Assembly (NCBI RefSeq): GCF_032854445.1
Contig: NC_088305.1
Span: 23,655,400-23,719,399 of the forward strand
DNA from: Liolophura sinensis
Lineage: Eukaryota; Mollusca; Polyplacophora; Chitonida; Chitonidae
Length of the DNA: 64,000 nucleotides
Direction of reading: 5' to 3'
The notes beneath the pieces were generated by a model. The model did not search any database, was not told the DNA's origin, and saw only the letters and a program-made list of their open reading frames with translations. Of the stretch, positions 20,001-32,876 are shown one piece after another. The position numbers and the translations under genes are program-made. Within the stretch, counting starts at the first letter, position 1. Each line of letters begins with the position of its first letter.

Positions 20001-23000
20001 CGCTCAATGTAAAGTACACATACCAGCGTATTTGTGTACGCTCAGTGTAAAGTACACATACCAGCGTACTTGTGTACGCTCAGTGTAAAGTACACATATC
20101 AGGGTATTTGTGTATGCTAAGTGTAAAGCACACATACCAGCATATTTGTGTACGCTCAGTGTAAAGTACACATACCAGCATATTTGTGTGTGCTCAGTGT
20201 AAAGTATACATACCAGCGTATTTGTGTAGGCTCAGTGTAAAATACACATACCAGCGTACTTGTGTACGCTCAGTGTAAAGTACATATACCAGCGTATCTG
20301 TGCACGCTCAGTGTAAAGTACACATACCAGTGTCTTTGTGTACGCTCTGTGTAAAGTATACATGCCAGCATATTTGTGCCAAAGTAGATACTCAGCCATT
20401 TGTTGCCTGTTCATATCTCAAAGTGAACCCCATTAACATCATTAACACAACAAGCAATCCTAACAAGCCATTCTAGGAAAAAAGGCAAGATAAAATACCA
20501 TTATTTATTTATAGTCATGACAAAGCTCTTGTCAACACAGTATCTCCAAAACTACATGGCATAATTCAAACAGAAATTTCATTTATGGGAACTTCGATGG
20601 GAAGGATTTTTGTTTTAATTTGATCCAATCAATATCAGTTTCTATAAAAACTTGTCTTATAGTCACAGCATTTTGTTTAGATAAGAAAAAAAAATGTTGA
20701 AAGTGTTTCACGAACCTGTTATTTCAAATTTCATATAGTACATCAGTTCTGTTAACCTAAAACATCAGTGAGAATTAACCCCATCTGTCTGCAATATATG
20801 TTAATATTTCGGCATTTATTTTGCCAGCCTCGGGATATATTGTGAAGCATAATTTAATTGTGCTGCCTCTATACAGGCACCCTTTGTACCTTGTGAACTT
20901 TATCTGGTGGCGATCTAAACTTGGAAAAGAGTTTCAAGACTTGTGTGATTACACTCACCAAATCTCAGGCAACGTCATCAAGGCCAGGCAAGAGAGTCTG
21001 GTAAGTTAATATGTGGTTGACTAGATTCTGGTGGGTAGAGATGACTAAGATTTACAAGAGAGTCTTTTGAGTTCTCACGACCGTGACTGACCAGGGAGTC
21101 TACTCTGAGTAAATATGAGAGTGACTGACGAGCAAATAAACTGTATGTGAGTTTCTGGTGAGTAGAGATGACCAAGGTTGACAAGAAGGTCTGTATGACT
21201 GAGTGACACATAAATCTGGTGATTGACAAGATAGTCTGGTGAGTGAATATGACTGTGATGGACAAGACAATGGTGAGTAGCCTATGTGATGTATTTTACT
21301 GTGAGTGAGAAGTCAGTCTGGAGAGTTAATATTTATGTATGTATTTGATTGGTGTTTTACGCCGTTCTCAAAAATATTTCACTTATACGACGGCAGCCAG
21401 CATTATGGTGGGAGGAAACTGGACAGAACCCGGGAGAAACCCACGACCATTCAGAGGTTTCTGGCAGATCTTCCCACGTAGAGGAGAGTTAATGTGACTG
21501 ACAGACAGGACAATGGTGAGCATACATTTGATTCTGAGTAAGAGATCAGTCTGGTGAGTAAATATGACTGTGACGCACAGACAAGACAGTGGTGAGTAGC
21601 CTATGTGTATATATTTGACTGTGAGTGAGAAGTCAGTCTGGAGAGTTAATATGACTGTGACTGACAAGTCAATGGTAAGTATACATTTGACTCTGAGTGA
21701 GAGATCAGTCTGGTGAGTAAATATGACTGTGATGTACAGACAAGACATTGGTGAATATATATTTGACTGTGGCTGAGATGTCAGTCTGGTGAGTAAATAT
21801 GACTGTACAGACAAGACAGTGGTGAGTATATATTTGACCTTGAGTGAGGAGTCAGTGAAGTGAGTGAGTGCTAGCTACCAGTGACACTGTACATATAGTC
21901 CAGGGTCACCGTACCAGAATAGACAGGCTCCTCAGGTGTGACTGAGTTAGTGCTAGCTGCCAGTGACACTGTACATATAGTCCAGGGTCACCGTACCAGA
22001 ATAGATGGGCTCCTCAGGTGTGACTGAGTTAGTACTAGCTGCCAGTGACACTGTACATATAGTCCAGGGTCACCGTACCAGAATAGATGGGCTCCTCAGG
22101 TGTGACTGAGTTAGTGCTAGCTGCCAGTGACACTGTACATATAGTCCAGGGTCACCGTACCAGAATAGATGGGCTCCTCAGGTGTGACTGAGTTAGTACT
22201 AGCTACCAATGACACTGTACATATAGTCCAGGGTCACCATATCAGAATAGACAGGCTCCTCAGGTTTGACTGAGTTAGTACTAGTTACGAGTGACACTGT
22301 ACATATAGTCCAGGGTCACCGTACCAGAATAGACAGGCTCCTCAGGTGTGACTGAGTTAGTGCTAGCTACCAGTGACACTGTACATATAGTCCAGGGTCA
22401 CCATATCAGAATAGACAGGCTCCTCAGGTGTGACTGAGTTAGTACTAGCTACCAGTGACACTGTACATATAGTCCAGGGTCACCATATCAGAATAGATGG
22501 GCTCATCAGGTGTGACTGAGTTAGTGCTAGCTACCAGTGACACTGTACATATAGTCCAGGGTCACCATATCAGAATAGACAGGCTCCTCAGGTGTGACTG
22601 AGTTAGTACTAGCTACCAATGACACTGTACATATAGTCCAGGGTCACCATACCAGAATAGATGGGCTCCTCAGGTGTGACTGAGTTAGTACTAGCTACCA
22701 ATGACACTGTACATATAGTCCAGGGTCACCATATCAGAATAGACAGGCTCCTCAGGTGTGACTGAGTTAGTACTAGCTACCAGTGACACTGTACATATAG
22801 TCCAGGGTCACCATACCAGAATAGATGGGCTCCTCAGGTGTGACTGAGTTAGTGCTAGCTACCAGTGACACTGTACATATAGTCCAGGGTCACCGTACCA
22901 GAATAGATGGGCTCCTCAGGTGTGAATGAGTTAGTGCTAGCTACCAGTGACACTGTACATATAGTCCGGGGTCACCATATCAGAATAGACAGGCTCCTCA

Positions 23001-26000
23001 GGTGTGACTGAGTTAGTACTAGCTACCAATGACACTGTACATATAGTCCAGGGTCACCATATCAGAATAGACAGGCTCATCAGGTGTGACTGAGTTAGTA
23101 CTAGCTACCAGTGACACTGTACATATAGTCCAGGTCACCGTACCAGAATAGACAGGCTCCTCAGGTGTGACTGAGTTAGTGCTAGCTACCAGTGACACTG
23201 TACATATAGTCCAGGGTCACCGTACCAGAATAGATGGGCTCCTCAGGTGTGACTGAGTTAGTACTAGCTACCAGTGACACTGTACATATAGTCCAGGTCA
23301 CCGTACCAGAATAGACAGGCTCCTCAGGTGTGACTGAGTTAGTGCTAGCTACCAGTGACACTGTACATATAGTCCAGGGTCACCATACCAGAATAGACAG
23401 GCTCCTCAGGTGTGACTGAGTTAGTAATAGCTACCAGTGACACTGTACATATAGTCCAGGTCACCGTACCAGAATAGACAGGCTCCTCAGGTGTGACTGA
23501 GTTAGTGCTAGCTACCAGTGACACTGTACATATAGTCCAGGGTCACCATATCAGAATAGACAGGCTCCTCAGGTGTGACTGAGTTAGTACTAGCTACCAA
23601 TGACACTGTACATATAGTCCAGGGTCACCATACCAGAATAGACAGGCTCCTCAGGTGTGACTGAGTTAGTACTAGCTACCAGTGACACTGTACATATAGT
23701 CCAGGTCACCGTACCAGAATAGACAGGCTCCTCAGGTGTGACTGAGTTAGTACTAGCTACCAGTGACACTGTACATATAGTCCAGGTCACCGTACCAGAA
23801 TAGACAGGCTCCTCAGGTGTGACTGAGTTAGTGCTAGCTACCAGTGACACTGTACATATAGTCCAGGGTCACCGTACCAGAATAGATGGGCTCCTCAGGT
23901 GTGACTGAGTTAGTACTAGCTACCAATGACACTGTACATATTGTCCAGGGTCACCATACCAGAATAGACAGGCTCCTCAGGTGTGACTGAGTTAGTACTA
24001 GCTACCAGTGACACTGTACATATAGTCCAGGTCACCGTACCAGAATAGACAGGCTCCTCAGGTGTGACTGAGTTAGTGCTAGCTACCAGTGACACTGTAC
24101 ATATAGTCCAGGGTCACCATATCAGAATAGACAGGCTCCTCAGGTGTGACTGAGTTAGTACTAGCTACCAGTGACACTGTACATATAGTCCAGGGTCACC
24201 ATATCAGAATAGATGGGCTCATCAGGTGTGACTGAGTTAGTACTAGCTACCAGTGACACTGTACATATAGTCCAGGGTCACCATATCAGAATAGACAGGC
24301 TCATCAGGTGTGAATGAGTTAGTACTAGCTACCAGTGACACTGTACATATAGTCCAGGGTCACCATATCAGAATAGACAGGCTCCTCAGGTGTGACTGAG
24401 TTAGTACTAGCTACCAGTGACACTGTACATATAGTCCAGGGTCACCATATCAGAATAGATGGGCTCATCAGGTGTGACTGAGTTAGTACTAGCTACCAGT
24501 GACACTGTACATATAGTCCAGGGTCACCATATCAGAATAGACAGGCTCATCAGGTGTGACTGAGTTAGTACTAGCTACCAGTGACACTGTACATATAGTC
24601 CAGGGTCACCATATCCGAATAGACAGGCTCATCAGGTGTGACTGAGTTAGTACTAGCTACCAGTGACACTGTACATATAGTCCAGGGTCACCATACCAGA
24701 ATAGATGGGCTCCTCAGGTGTGACTGAGTTAGTGCTAGCTACCAGTGACACTGTACATATAGTCCAGGGTCACCGTACCAGAATAGACAGGCTCCTCAGG
24801 TGTGACTGAGTTAGTGCTAGCTACCAGTGACACTGTACATATAGTCCGGGGTCACCATATCAGAATAGACAGGCTCCTCAGGTGAGACTGAGTTAGTACT
24901 AGCTACCAGTGACACTGTAGATATAGTCCGGGGTCACCATATCAGAATAGACAGGCTCCTTAGGTGTGACTGAGTTAGTACTAGCTACCAGTGACACTGT
25001 ACATATAGTCCGGGGTCACCATATCAGAATAGACAGGCTCCTCAGGTGTGACTGAGTTAGTACTAGCTACCAGTGACACTGTACATATAGTCCGGGGTCA
25101 CCATATCAGAATAGACAGGCTCCTTAGGTGTGACTGAGTTAGTGCTAGCTACCAGTGACACTGTACATATAGTCCAGGGTCACCGTACCAGAATAGATGG
25201 GCTCCTCAGGTGTGACTGAGTTAGTACTAGCTACCAGTGACACTGTACATATAGTCCGGGGTCACCATATCAGAATAGACAGGCTCCTCAGGTGTGACTG
25301 AGTTAGTGCCAGCTACCAGTGACACTGTACATATAGTCCAGGGTCACCGTACCAGAATAGACAGGCTCCTCAGGTGTGACTGAGTTAGTACTAGCTACCA
25401 GTGACACTGTACATATAGTCCAGGGTCACTGTACCAGAATAGACAGGCTCCTCAGGTGTGACTGAGTTAGTACTAGCTACCAGTGACACTGTACATATAG
25501 TCCAGGGTCACCATATCAGAATAGACAGGCTCCTTAGGTGTGACTGAGTTAGTGCTAGCTGCCAGTGACACTGTACATATAGTCCAGGGTCACCGTACCA
25601 GAATAAACAGGCTCCTCAGGTGTGACTGAGTTAGTACTAGCTACCAGTGACACTGTACATATAGTCCAGGGTCACCATATCAGAATAGACAGGCTCCTTA
25701 GGTGTGACTGAGTTAGTGCTAGCTACCAGTGACACTGTACATATAGTCCAGGTCACCGTACCAGAATAGATGGGCTCCTCAGGTGTGAATGAGTTAGTGC
25801 TAGCTACCAGTGACACTGTACATATAGTCCGGGGTCACCATATCAGAATAGACAGGCTTCTCAGGTGTGACTGAGTTAGTGCTAGCTACCAATGACACTG
25901 TACATATAGTCCAGGGTCACCGTGCCAGAATAGATGGGCTCCTCAGCTGTGACAGGCATCCAGTGGAAATCTGTAAGCCTATGTGTAAGAACATGTCTGT

Positions 26001-29000
26001 AGTGTTAATTTGAAATCTTCAAGAACGAGAACAAGATTGTATCAGTTGTCAGTATCTTTGTATATTTATTTGTTTGACTGGTGTTTTTCGCTGTACTCAA
26101 AAGTATCTCTCTTATATGGTGGCAGCCAGCATTATAGTGGGATGAAACCAGGCAGAACCATCCGCAGGTTGCTGTAAACCTTCCCACATACGGCCAGAGA
26201 GGAAGCCAGCATGAGCTGGACTTGAACTCACAGTGACCACTTTGGTGGGAGGCTCCTGGTCATTGTTCCATAAGGTGCGCTACCTCCCTAAGCCACGGAA
26301 GTCCTCCATTGCCTCTCCTCAACAAAGTTCTACCTATAGTTTTCTTTCGTGGCCAACAGAATTTGAGTGAAATCTTTTAACTGTTATGTTATATGAATAA
26401 CCGAATCATTGACAAAGCTCATTTAAATTCATGAACATCTTGCTTTCTCAAACCAAAATTTTGTTACATTTTGATATTTGTTGCGCAGAAAGACTTGCCT
26501 GAAGACGCAAAGAAGAGTCGTCACCTGGATTTCCTAGACATTCTTTTGACTGCTAGAGATGAAAATGGCACTGGTTTGACTTTTAAAGAAATCCGTGATG
26601 AAGTTGACACGTTTCTGTTTGAAGGTTTGGCTGCAGTGAATAAACATATATGCATTTTTAATAGAATTAAAGTGAACTGTGAGAACTTATAATACGTGTT
26701 GGAGGGGCCTCTGTGGCTGAGGGGGTTAACATGCCAGTGCGGCAAAATGCCCCAGAATCCTCTCGCCAATGCAGTGGCTGTGAGTTCAAGTTCAGCTCAT
26801 TCTGGCTTTCTTCCCGGCCATACAAGTGGGAGGTCTTCGGCACCCTGGGATGATTGTGGGTTTGCCCAGGCTCCAACCGGTTTCCCCCCACCGTAATGCT
26901 GGCTGCCACATCCAGAGTGAAGGGATGTTGACGTTAAAAACATAAAAAAAAAGACTTTAAAAATGACGTACTTGTTCACATACAAGTGTACCTCTGACAC
27001 GGAGGTCACAGAGCGATCTTTAATAGACTTAAGTCCAAATTTCAAATCTCTTTTAAATTCTTATGTAACAAGGTCGAAATATTGCATTACAACGTAAATT
27101 GTGGCTAAGTTAGTGTGAAACAAATTTCAGCTAAAATAATGGAAAGGAACATGCCAAGTTTAATGATTGCAATGTTGACGTAAGTGGAGATCGCTTTGTT
27201 ACCTCGGGGCCTGTCTGTTTGGCTTGCCATAACAACACACCTTGACCATTTAATATGTTGTTTATGTCAGAGAGTTTATTGGGTTTGTGTAAATGCCTCT
27301 TTGTCTGACACATGTACCATTGTCACATGTTATAAAATTATTTGTATGATATAGAACTTGGATTGGTGGCGTAATATTTAGAGTCGGGAGACCCGGGGAT
27401 CAAACATGGATTGGCTTATATCAGAGGCCTTTTAAAAACTGGTACTTCCTGCTGCCTTGCTTGGCGCTCAGCACTGAGAGGTTAGAGCAAGGAAACATGA
27501 CTGGTTGGCTCAGTGTCAGTATAATGTGACTGGGTGGGGTGTCATGTCTGGTGTCTTCGGCATGGTACTTCAGTGATGGCAGCACTTTGGCGGCATGGAC
27601 TCGCCCTGCCAAAAGAAGACACGATATGTGTACACACTAATAACTCCTCGTCGTCATCATATGACTGAGAAGTTGTTCAGTATGATGTTAAATCCCAAGC
27701 ATGCATGCATACATTCTTGTGAAATAGGGTGGCAAGAAGCACTTGTCAGTAATGATATTACAGATGAGATAGATCAGGTGGCTCTAACTATTGTGCACTC
27801 AGTGACATCAGCACTGGAATCCTGTGATATAGTGATACTGAATGAAAATATGGTGACATCGTTTAAAACTGTGGGTTGTTCGTAAGGCATCATTGAGTTG
27901 AACATTTAGGATTATTTTCAAATAAATTTCAATCAGTTTTAATATCTGGTTTCACTTTCCGTTGCGTAATTTAATATTTTAAAATCTCATCTGAGATCGA
28001 ACTGTTGCATCCGTATCAGTATTTGGGCTCGGTTGAGACGTCTGCCCGACCACAGACAATCGATGTTGATAAAACTTTGAGGATCACTCAGTGTCATGAT
28101 CATCTGTCTGTATTTGCATGCACTTTATGACAGCACTGAGCCAGTCTCTTGGATGCAGGAAACCACAATAGTTTGCCAGGTTGCTTTAAAACCTTTGACT
28201 CCTGCCGATAAACCTGAGAGAGATTGAGTAGCCTCCTTCAGTGCCCGAACTGTTGCTTCACTAAGTCCTAGTCCTCATTGGTGAAAGGCCAAATAAGGGT
28301 TGGCAGAAGCCAGTAGGTAGTGAGGACTGCTTGGTATGTTGTATCTGTGGTCAGATGACAAGGATGAAATAAAGAGACGAACTGAAACTATTGTAGAGCT
28401 CATATTTTAGGTCATGATACAACTAAGGCAGCTCTCAGCTGGTGCCTGTACTGCCTGGGCAAATACCCGGAGGAACAGCGCAAAGTCAGGGAGGAAGTCA
28501 TCCGGGTGTTTGCTGACAAACAGGAGTTAGAGTGGTGAGTATATGGTAACAAAGTGTAACAGAGATGTGTTAGGTTGGTGAGTTAGTGGTAATACATTGT
28601 AACAAAAATGTTAGGATGGTGAGTCATTTGTAATGCCGGGATGTGCTAGGATGGTGAGTGTATGCTAATACAGTGTATCAGAAATGTGTAAGAATGGTGA
28701 GTCAGTGGTAATACAGTATAACAGGGATGTGTTAGGATGGTGAGTCAGTGGTAACACAGTGTAACAGGGATGTGTTAGGATGGTGAGTCAGTGGTAATGT
28801 AGCAGGAATGTGTAAGGATGTAACAGAGATGTTAGGATGGCGAGGCCATGGTAATGCGGGGATGTGCTGGGATGGTGAGTGTATGGTAATACAGTGTAAC
28901 AGGGATGTGTTAGGATGGTGAGTCAGTGGTAGTACAGTGTAACTGAGATGTGTTAGGATGGTGAGTCAGTGGTAATGTAGCAGGAATGTGTAAGGATGTA

Positions 29001-32000
29001 ACAGAGATGTTAGGATAGTGAGGCCATGGTAATGCGGGGATGTGCTGGGATGGTGAGTGTATGGTAATACAGTGTAACAGGGATGTGTTGGGATGGTGAG
29101 TCAGTGGTAGTACAGTGTAACAGATGTTAGGATGGTGAGTCAGTGGTAATACAGGGATGTGTTAGAGTAGTGAGTGCATGGTAATACTGTGTAAAAGAGG
29201 TGTTTTGTGATGATGACTGAATGGTAATATTGAAATTTGGACAGTGTAACAGAGATGTTAGGATGGTGAGTCAATGTGGCATTAGGGTGGTGAGTGTGTG
29301 GTAATGGTGTGTAACAGCCGTGTGTTACAATGATGACTGAATGGTAATATTGAAATTTGGATGTGTTAGTATGGTGAGCGAATGGTTATACAGTTACAGG
29401 GATGTATTAGGATGGTGAGTCAGTGGTAATACAGGGTAACAAGGATGTGTTAGGATGGTGAGTGAATGGTAACTGTGTAACAGGGATTTGTTATGGTGAC
29501 GAGTCATTGGTAATACAATAGCAGGAATGTATTGTTTTCTGGCCTTCCATCAGTATGGCCGGTAACTTAATAAAGGTCAGTGGTTTTAATACAGCGGATA
29601 TTTCAGTTCCTCCACCAGTAACAATGCCACCATTGTTTATATGAAAAATAAATACTTAACACTTCTTCATGAGACATTCATAGCACAATTATAGTGTAGC
29701 CAAGAGGGTATGAGTTGTTCTGGAGATGTAATTCTCAGATCTTAAATAGAGGTGCGTATGTATAGGTATATTTTGAATGAGTGCTGATGTCTTTGTTCAT
29801 GTCTTTGTTGATATTTGTACTTCTATACAGTTTCCTATGTATGTATATTTTAAGGGAGGACATACAACAGCTTCAGTACACCAGTCTCTTCTTGAAGGAG
29901 GTGCTGAGGATGTACCCCTCTGCACCACAGATTTCTAGGGTAACAACACGCCCGGTTACCATTGACGGGATTGAGCTCCCAGAGGGCTCAACTATAGAGG
30001 TCCACATATATGCGTTGCACCATAACCCGCTAATCTGGAAAGACCCAGAGGTAGAAGATTTCTTGTTTTGCTTATGCTGTTTATTTACTTGTTTAGTCAT
30101 GTCTTTAGTTCCCTGCCAGCACTGACTTTGAATTTACCCTCGTTGGTCAGTTATGGGTTCATCACATAACATCAAAGTAAAACCATAGAACATTGTCCTA
30201 GTGATGAGCTCTTGGTTTGCTAGTGGTAAGATGAGGATGTGCTAGTGGTGAACTAGTGGTGAGCCTTTAGTGGGCTTGTTGATGTAGAGGTTTGAATTTA
30301 GTTGTGAGCCGGTGGTGTCCTAGTGGTGAGTAGAGGTGTGGTGATGTGCCTGTGGGCTAGTGCGTAGTGTGATAGGTGCTGGACCCCTGGTGTGCTTGTG
30401 AGCTATTGGTGTGCTAGTAATGATCTAGATGTGTGCTGCTTGTGACCTGTAGGTGTGCTAGTGATGAGCTAGATGTGTGCTAATGGTGAGCTGTTGGTGT
30501 GGTAGTGGTGAGCTGGAGGTGTGCTGTTGGTGAGTTAGTAGTGTGCCAGAGGAGAGCTGTTGGTTTGCAAGTTGTGTGCTCCTGGTGGGTTGTTGGTGGG
30601 CCAGTAGTGTGCTAGGTTTGTGCTGTTGCTGTGCTAGTTGTGTGCTGTTGGTGAGCTAGTGGTCAGATAGTGAGGAAGTGTTGGTGTGCTAATGGTGCGC
30701 TGTTGGTGTGCTGTTGGTGAACCAGTGGTATGCTGTTAGAGTGCTGGTGGTGTGCTGTTGGTGTGCTTAATGGTATCCAAGCATGGTGGTGTTGGTGAAC
30801 TGAAGGTGTGATAGTGGCGAACTGCTAGTGTGCTGTTGGTAAGCTTGTGGTGTGTTGTTGGTGAGCTAGTGTCATGCTGTAGGTGTGTTAGTGACATGTT
30901 GTTGGTATGCTAGTGGCATGTTGTTGGTATGTTTTTGGTGTGCTAGTATGCTGTCAGTGTGCTCGTGGTATGCTTTTGGTGTGCTAGTGGTATGCTCTGG
31001 GAGTGCTAGTGGTATGCTCTGGGTGTTTTAGTGGAATGCTGTTGGTTTGTTAGTGGTATGCTGTTGGTGTACTAGTGGTATGCTGTAGTTGTCCTAATGG
31101 TGTGCTGCTTGTGAGGCAGGGGTGTGCTGTTGGTGAGCTAGTGGTGTGCTGTTGTCGAGCAAATAGTGTCCTTTTGGCAGACGAGTGGTGTGCTGTTGGT
31201 GAGGTAGTGATGTGCTGTTGGTGAGCTAATGGGGTACATTTAGTGGGCTAGTGGTATGCTGTTGGTGTGCTAGTTGATTGCCACTGTGATCCTTTCAAGA
31301 GCAGATCTCATGTCACATTCTACATTTTCATTTTAGTTTAACATGGGATGACAAAATGAAAACCCTTGACTTATTAGCCAAGTGTTTGTCAATAAAAGTG
31401 AGCTATTTCAAGTTCTCATTGTGTCATTTTAACTTATTATATACATGATGTGTGAACCTCGCACGTGTTTTCTTTTCTATTGTTCAGACCTTCAAACCTG
31501 CAAGGTTCAGCCTGGAGAACTTTGCCAAGCATGACCCATATTCCTTCATTCCTTTCTCTGCTGGACCAAGGTAAATGTTTAGTATTGTTCTCCATGTATA
31601 TCCACACTATTCTGTGTTGACACCATGTATCTCCACACTGTGCTGTGTTGACACAATGTTTGTCCACACTATGCTGTCTTCACACCGTGTATCGCCACAC
31701 TATGCTGTGCTGACACCATGTATCTCCACACTATGTTGTGCTGACACCGTGTATCTCTACACTATGCTGTGTTCACACCATGTATCTCCACACTATGCTG
31801 TGCTGACACCATGTATCTCCACACTGTTGTGCTAACACCATGTATCTCCACACTATGCTGTGCTGACACCGTTTATCTCCACTCTATGCTGTGCTGACAC
31901 CGTGTATCTCCACACTGTGCTGTGCCGACACCGTGTATCTCCACACTATGCTGTGCTGACACTGTGTATCTCCACACTATGCTGTGCTGACACTGTGTAT

Positions 32001-32837
32001 CTCAACACTATGCTGTGTTGACACCATGGATCTCCACACTGTGCTGTGTTGACACCATGTATCTCCACAGGGTGATGTGTTGTCGGACATTCCATCGTTG
32101 ATTCGGTGTACATATTGAATTCCGTGAATTTCTGAATTCTTGTATTGATCTCCCCAGTGTGCTTTGTTGACTGACACCATGTATCTCTACAGTGTGCTGT
32201 GTTGATATCATGTGTGGCCACCTTGTGGAGTGTTCACAGCATGTATCTCCACACTGCTGTGTTCACACCATGTATCTCCACACTGCTGTGTTCACACCAT
32301 ATATGTAAACACTCTGCTCTGTTGACACCATGTGTATCACCACTGTGCTGTGCTGTGTTAACATATAAGCAAAAAGCTGTGCTGTGTAAATGTGAACTGA
32401 AAACATCAGGACATGAAATGCATGTAAGTATATAAAAATAATTTTCATACTCATTGCAGGAACTGCATCGGACAAGTATTTGCCCTGAATGAAATCAAGA
32501 CAGTACTGGCATGTTTGGTGAAGTGGTAAGGCTCTCTGCTTCGTCCTTGACCTCACTTACATGTATTATTGCATCAGCATTAGATCCGGCCTGCTACAAG
32601 AAGGCACCATTGTTATGTCATTGGAATTTAAAGCACTGTTGAATGCTAAGCAAACAAATATAATCCATGGTTAGATGAAAGATCCAGAAGGACAAGTATG
32701 TGAAACATGATTCTGCTCGACACCTAATATGTACCATAAATGTTTATACCAACAGATCCTTCTTGCCCCCAAGTCCATGCACGCTGAAAGGAGGAAAAAA
32801 GCATAAAAATGATGGTCTTTAATATTTTTTTGTGATT

Positions 32838-32876
<39 letters not shown>

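Noticed and set aside
21383-21814. 143-codon minus-strand frame with THQTDLSL repeats
   Set aside because: Spans a reverse SINE and the exon-6 junction repeats; open by repetition only.
23590-23850. Minus-strand 86-codon repetitive frame
   Set aside because: Only exists where 81-bp variants of the 82-bp satellite follow one another.
27595-27885. 96-codon plus-strand frame
   Set aside because: Starts inside a SINE and runs through its tail into intron; no splice context or similarity.
28524-29515. CRISPR-like regular repeats
   Set aside because: Direct tandem units without unique spacers, inside a eukaryotic intron.
31437-32435. Several overlapping open frames with CQHSTVW-like repeats
   Set aside because: Products of the 31-bp minisatellite in CYP4 intron 10, open in several frames on both strands.
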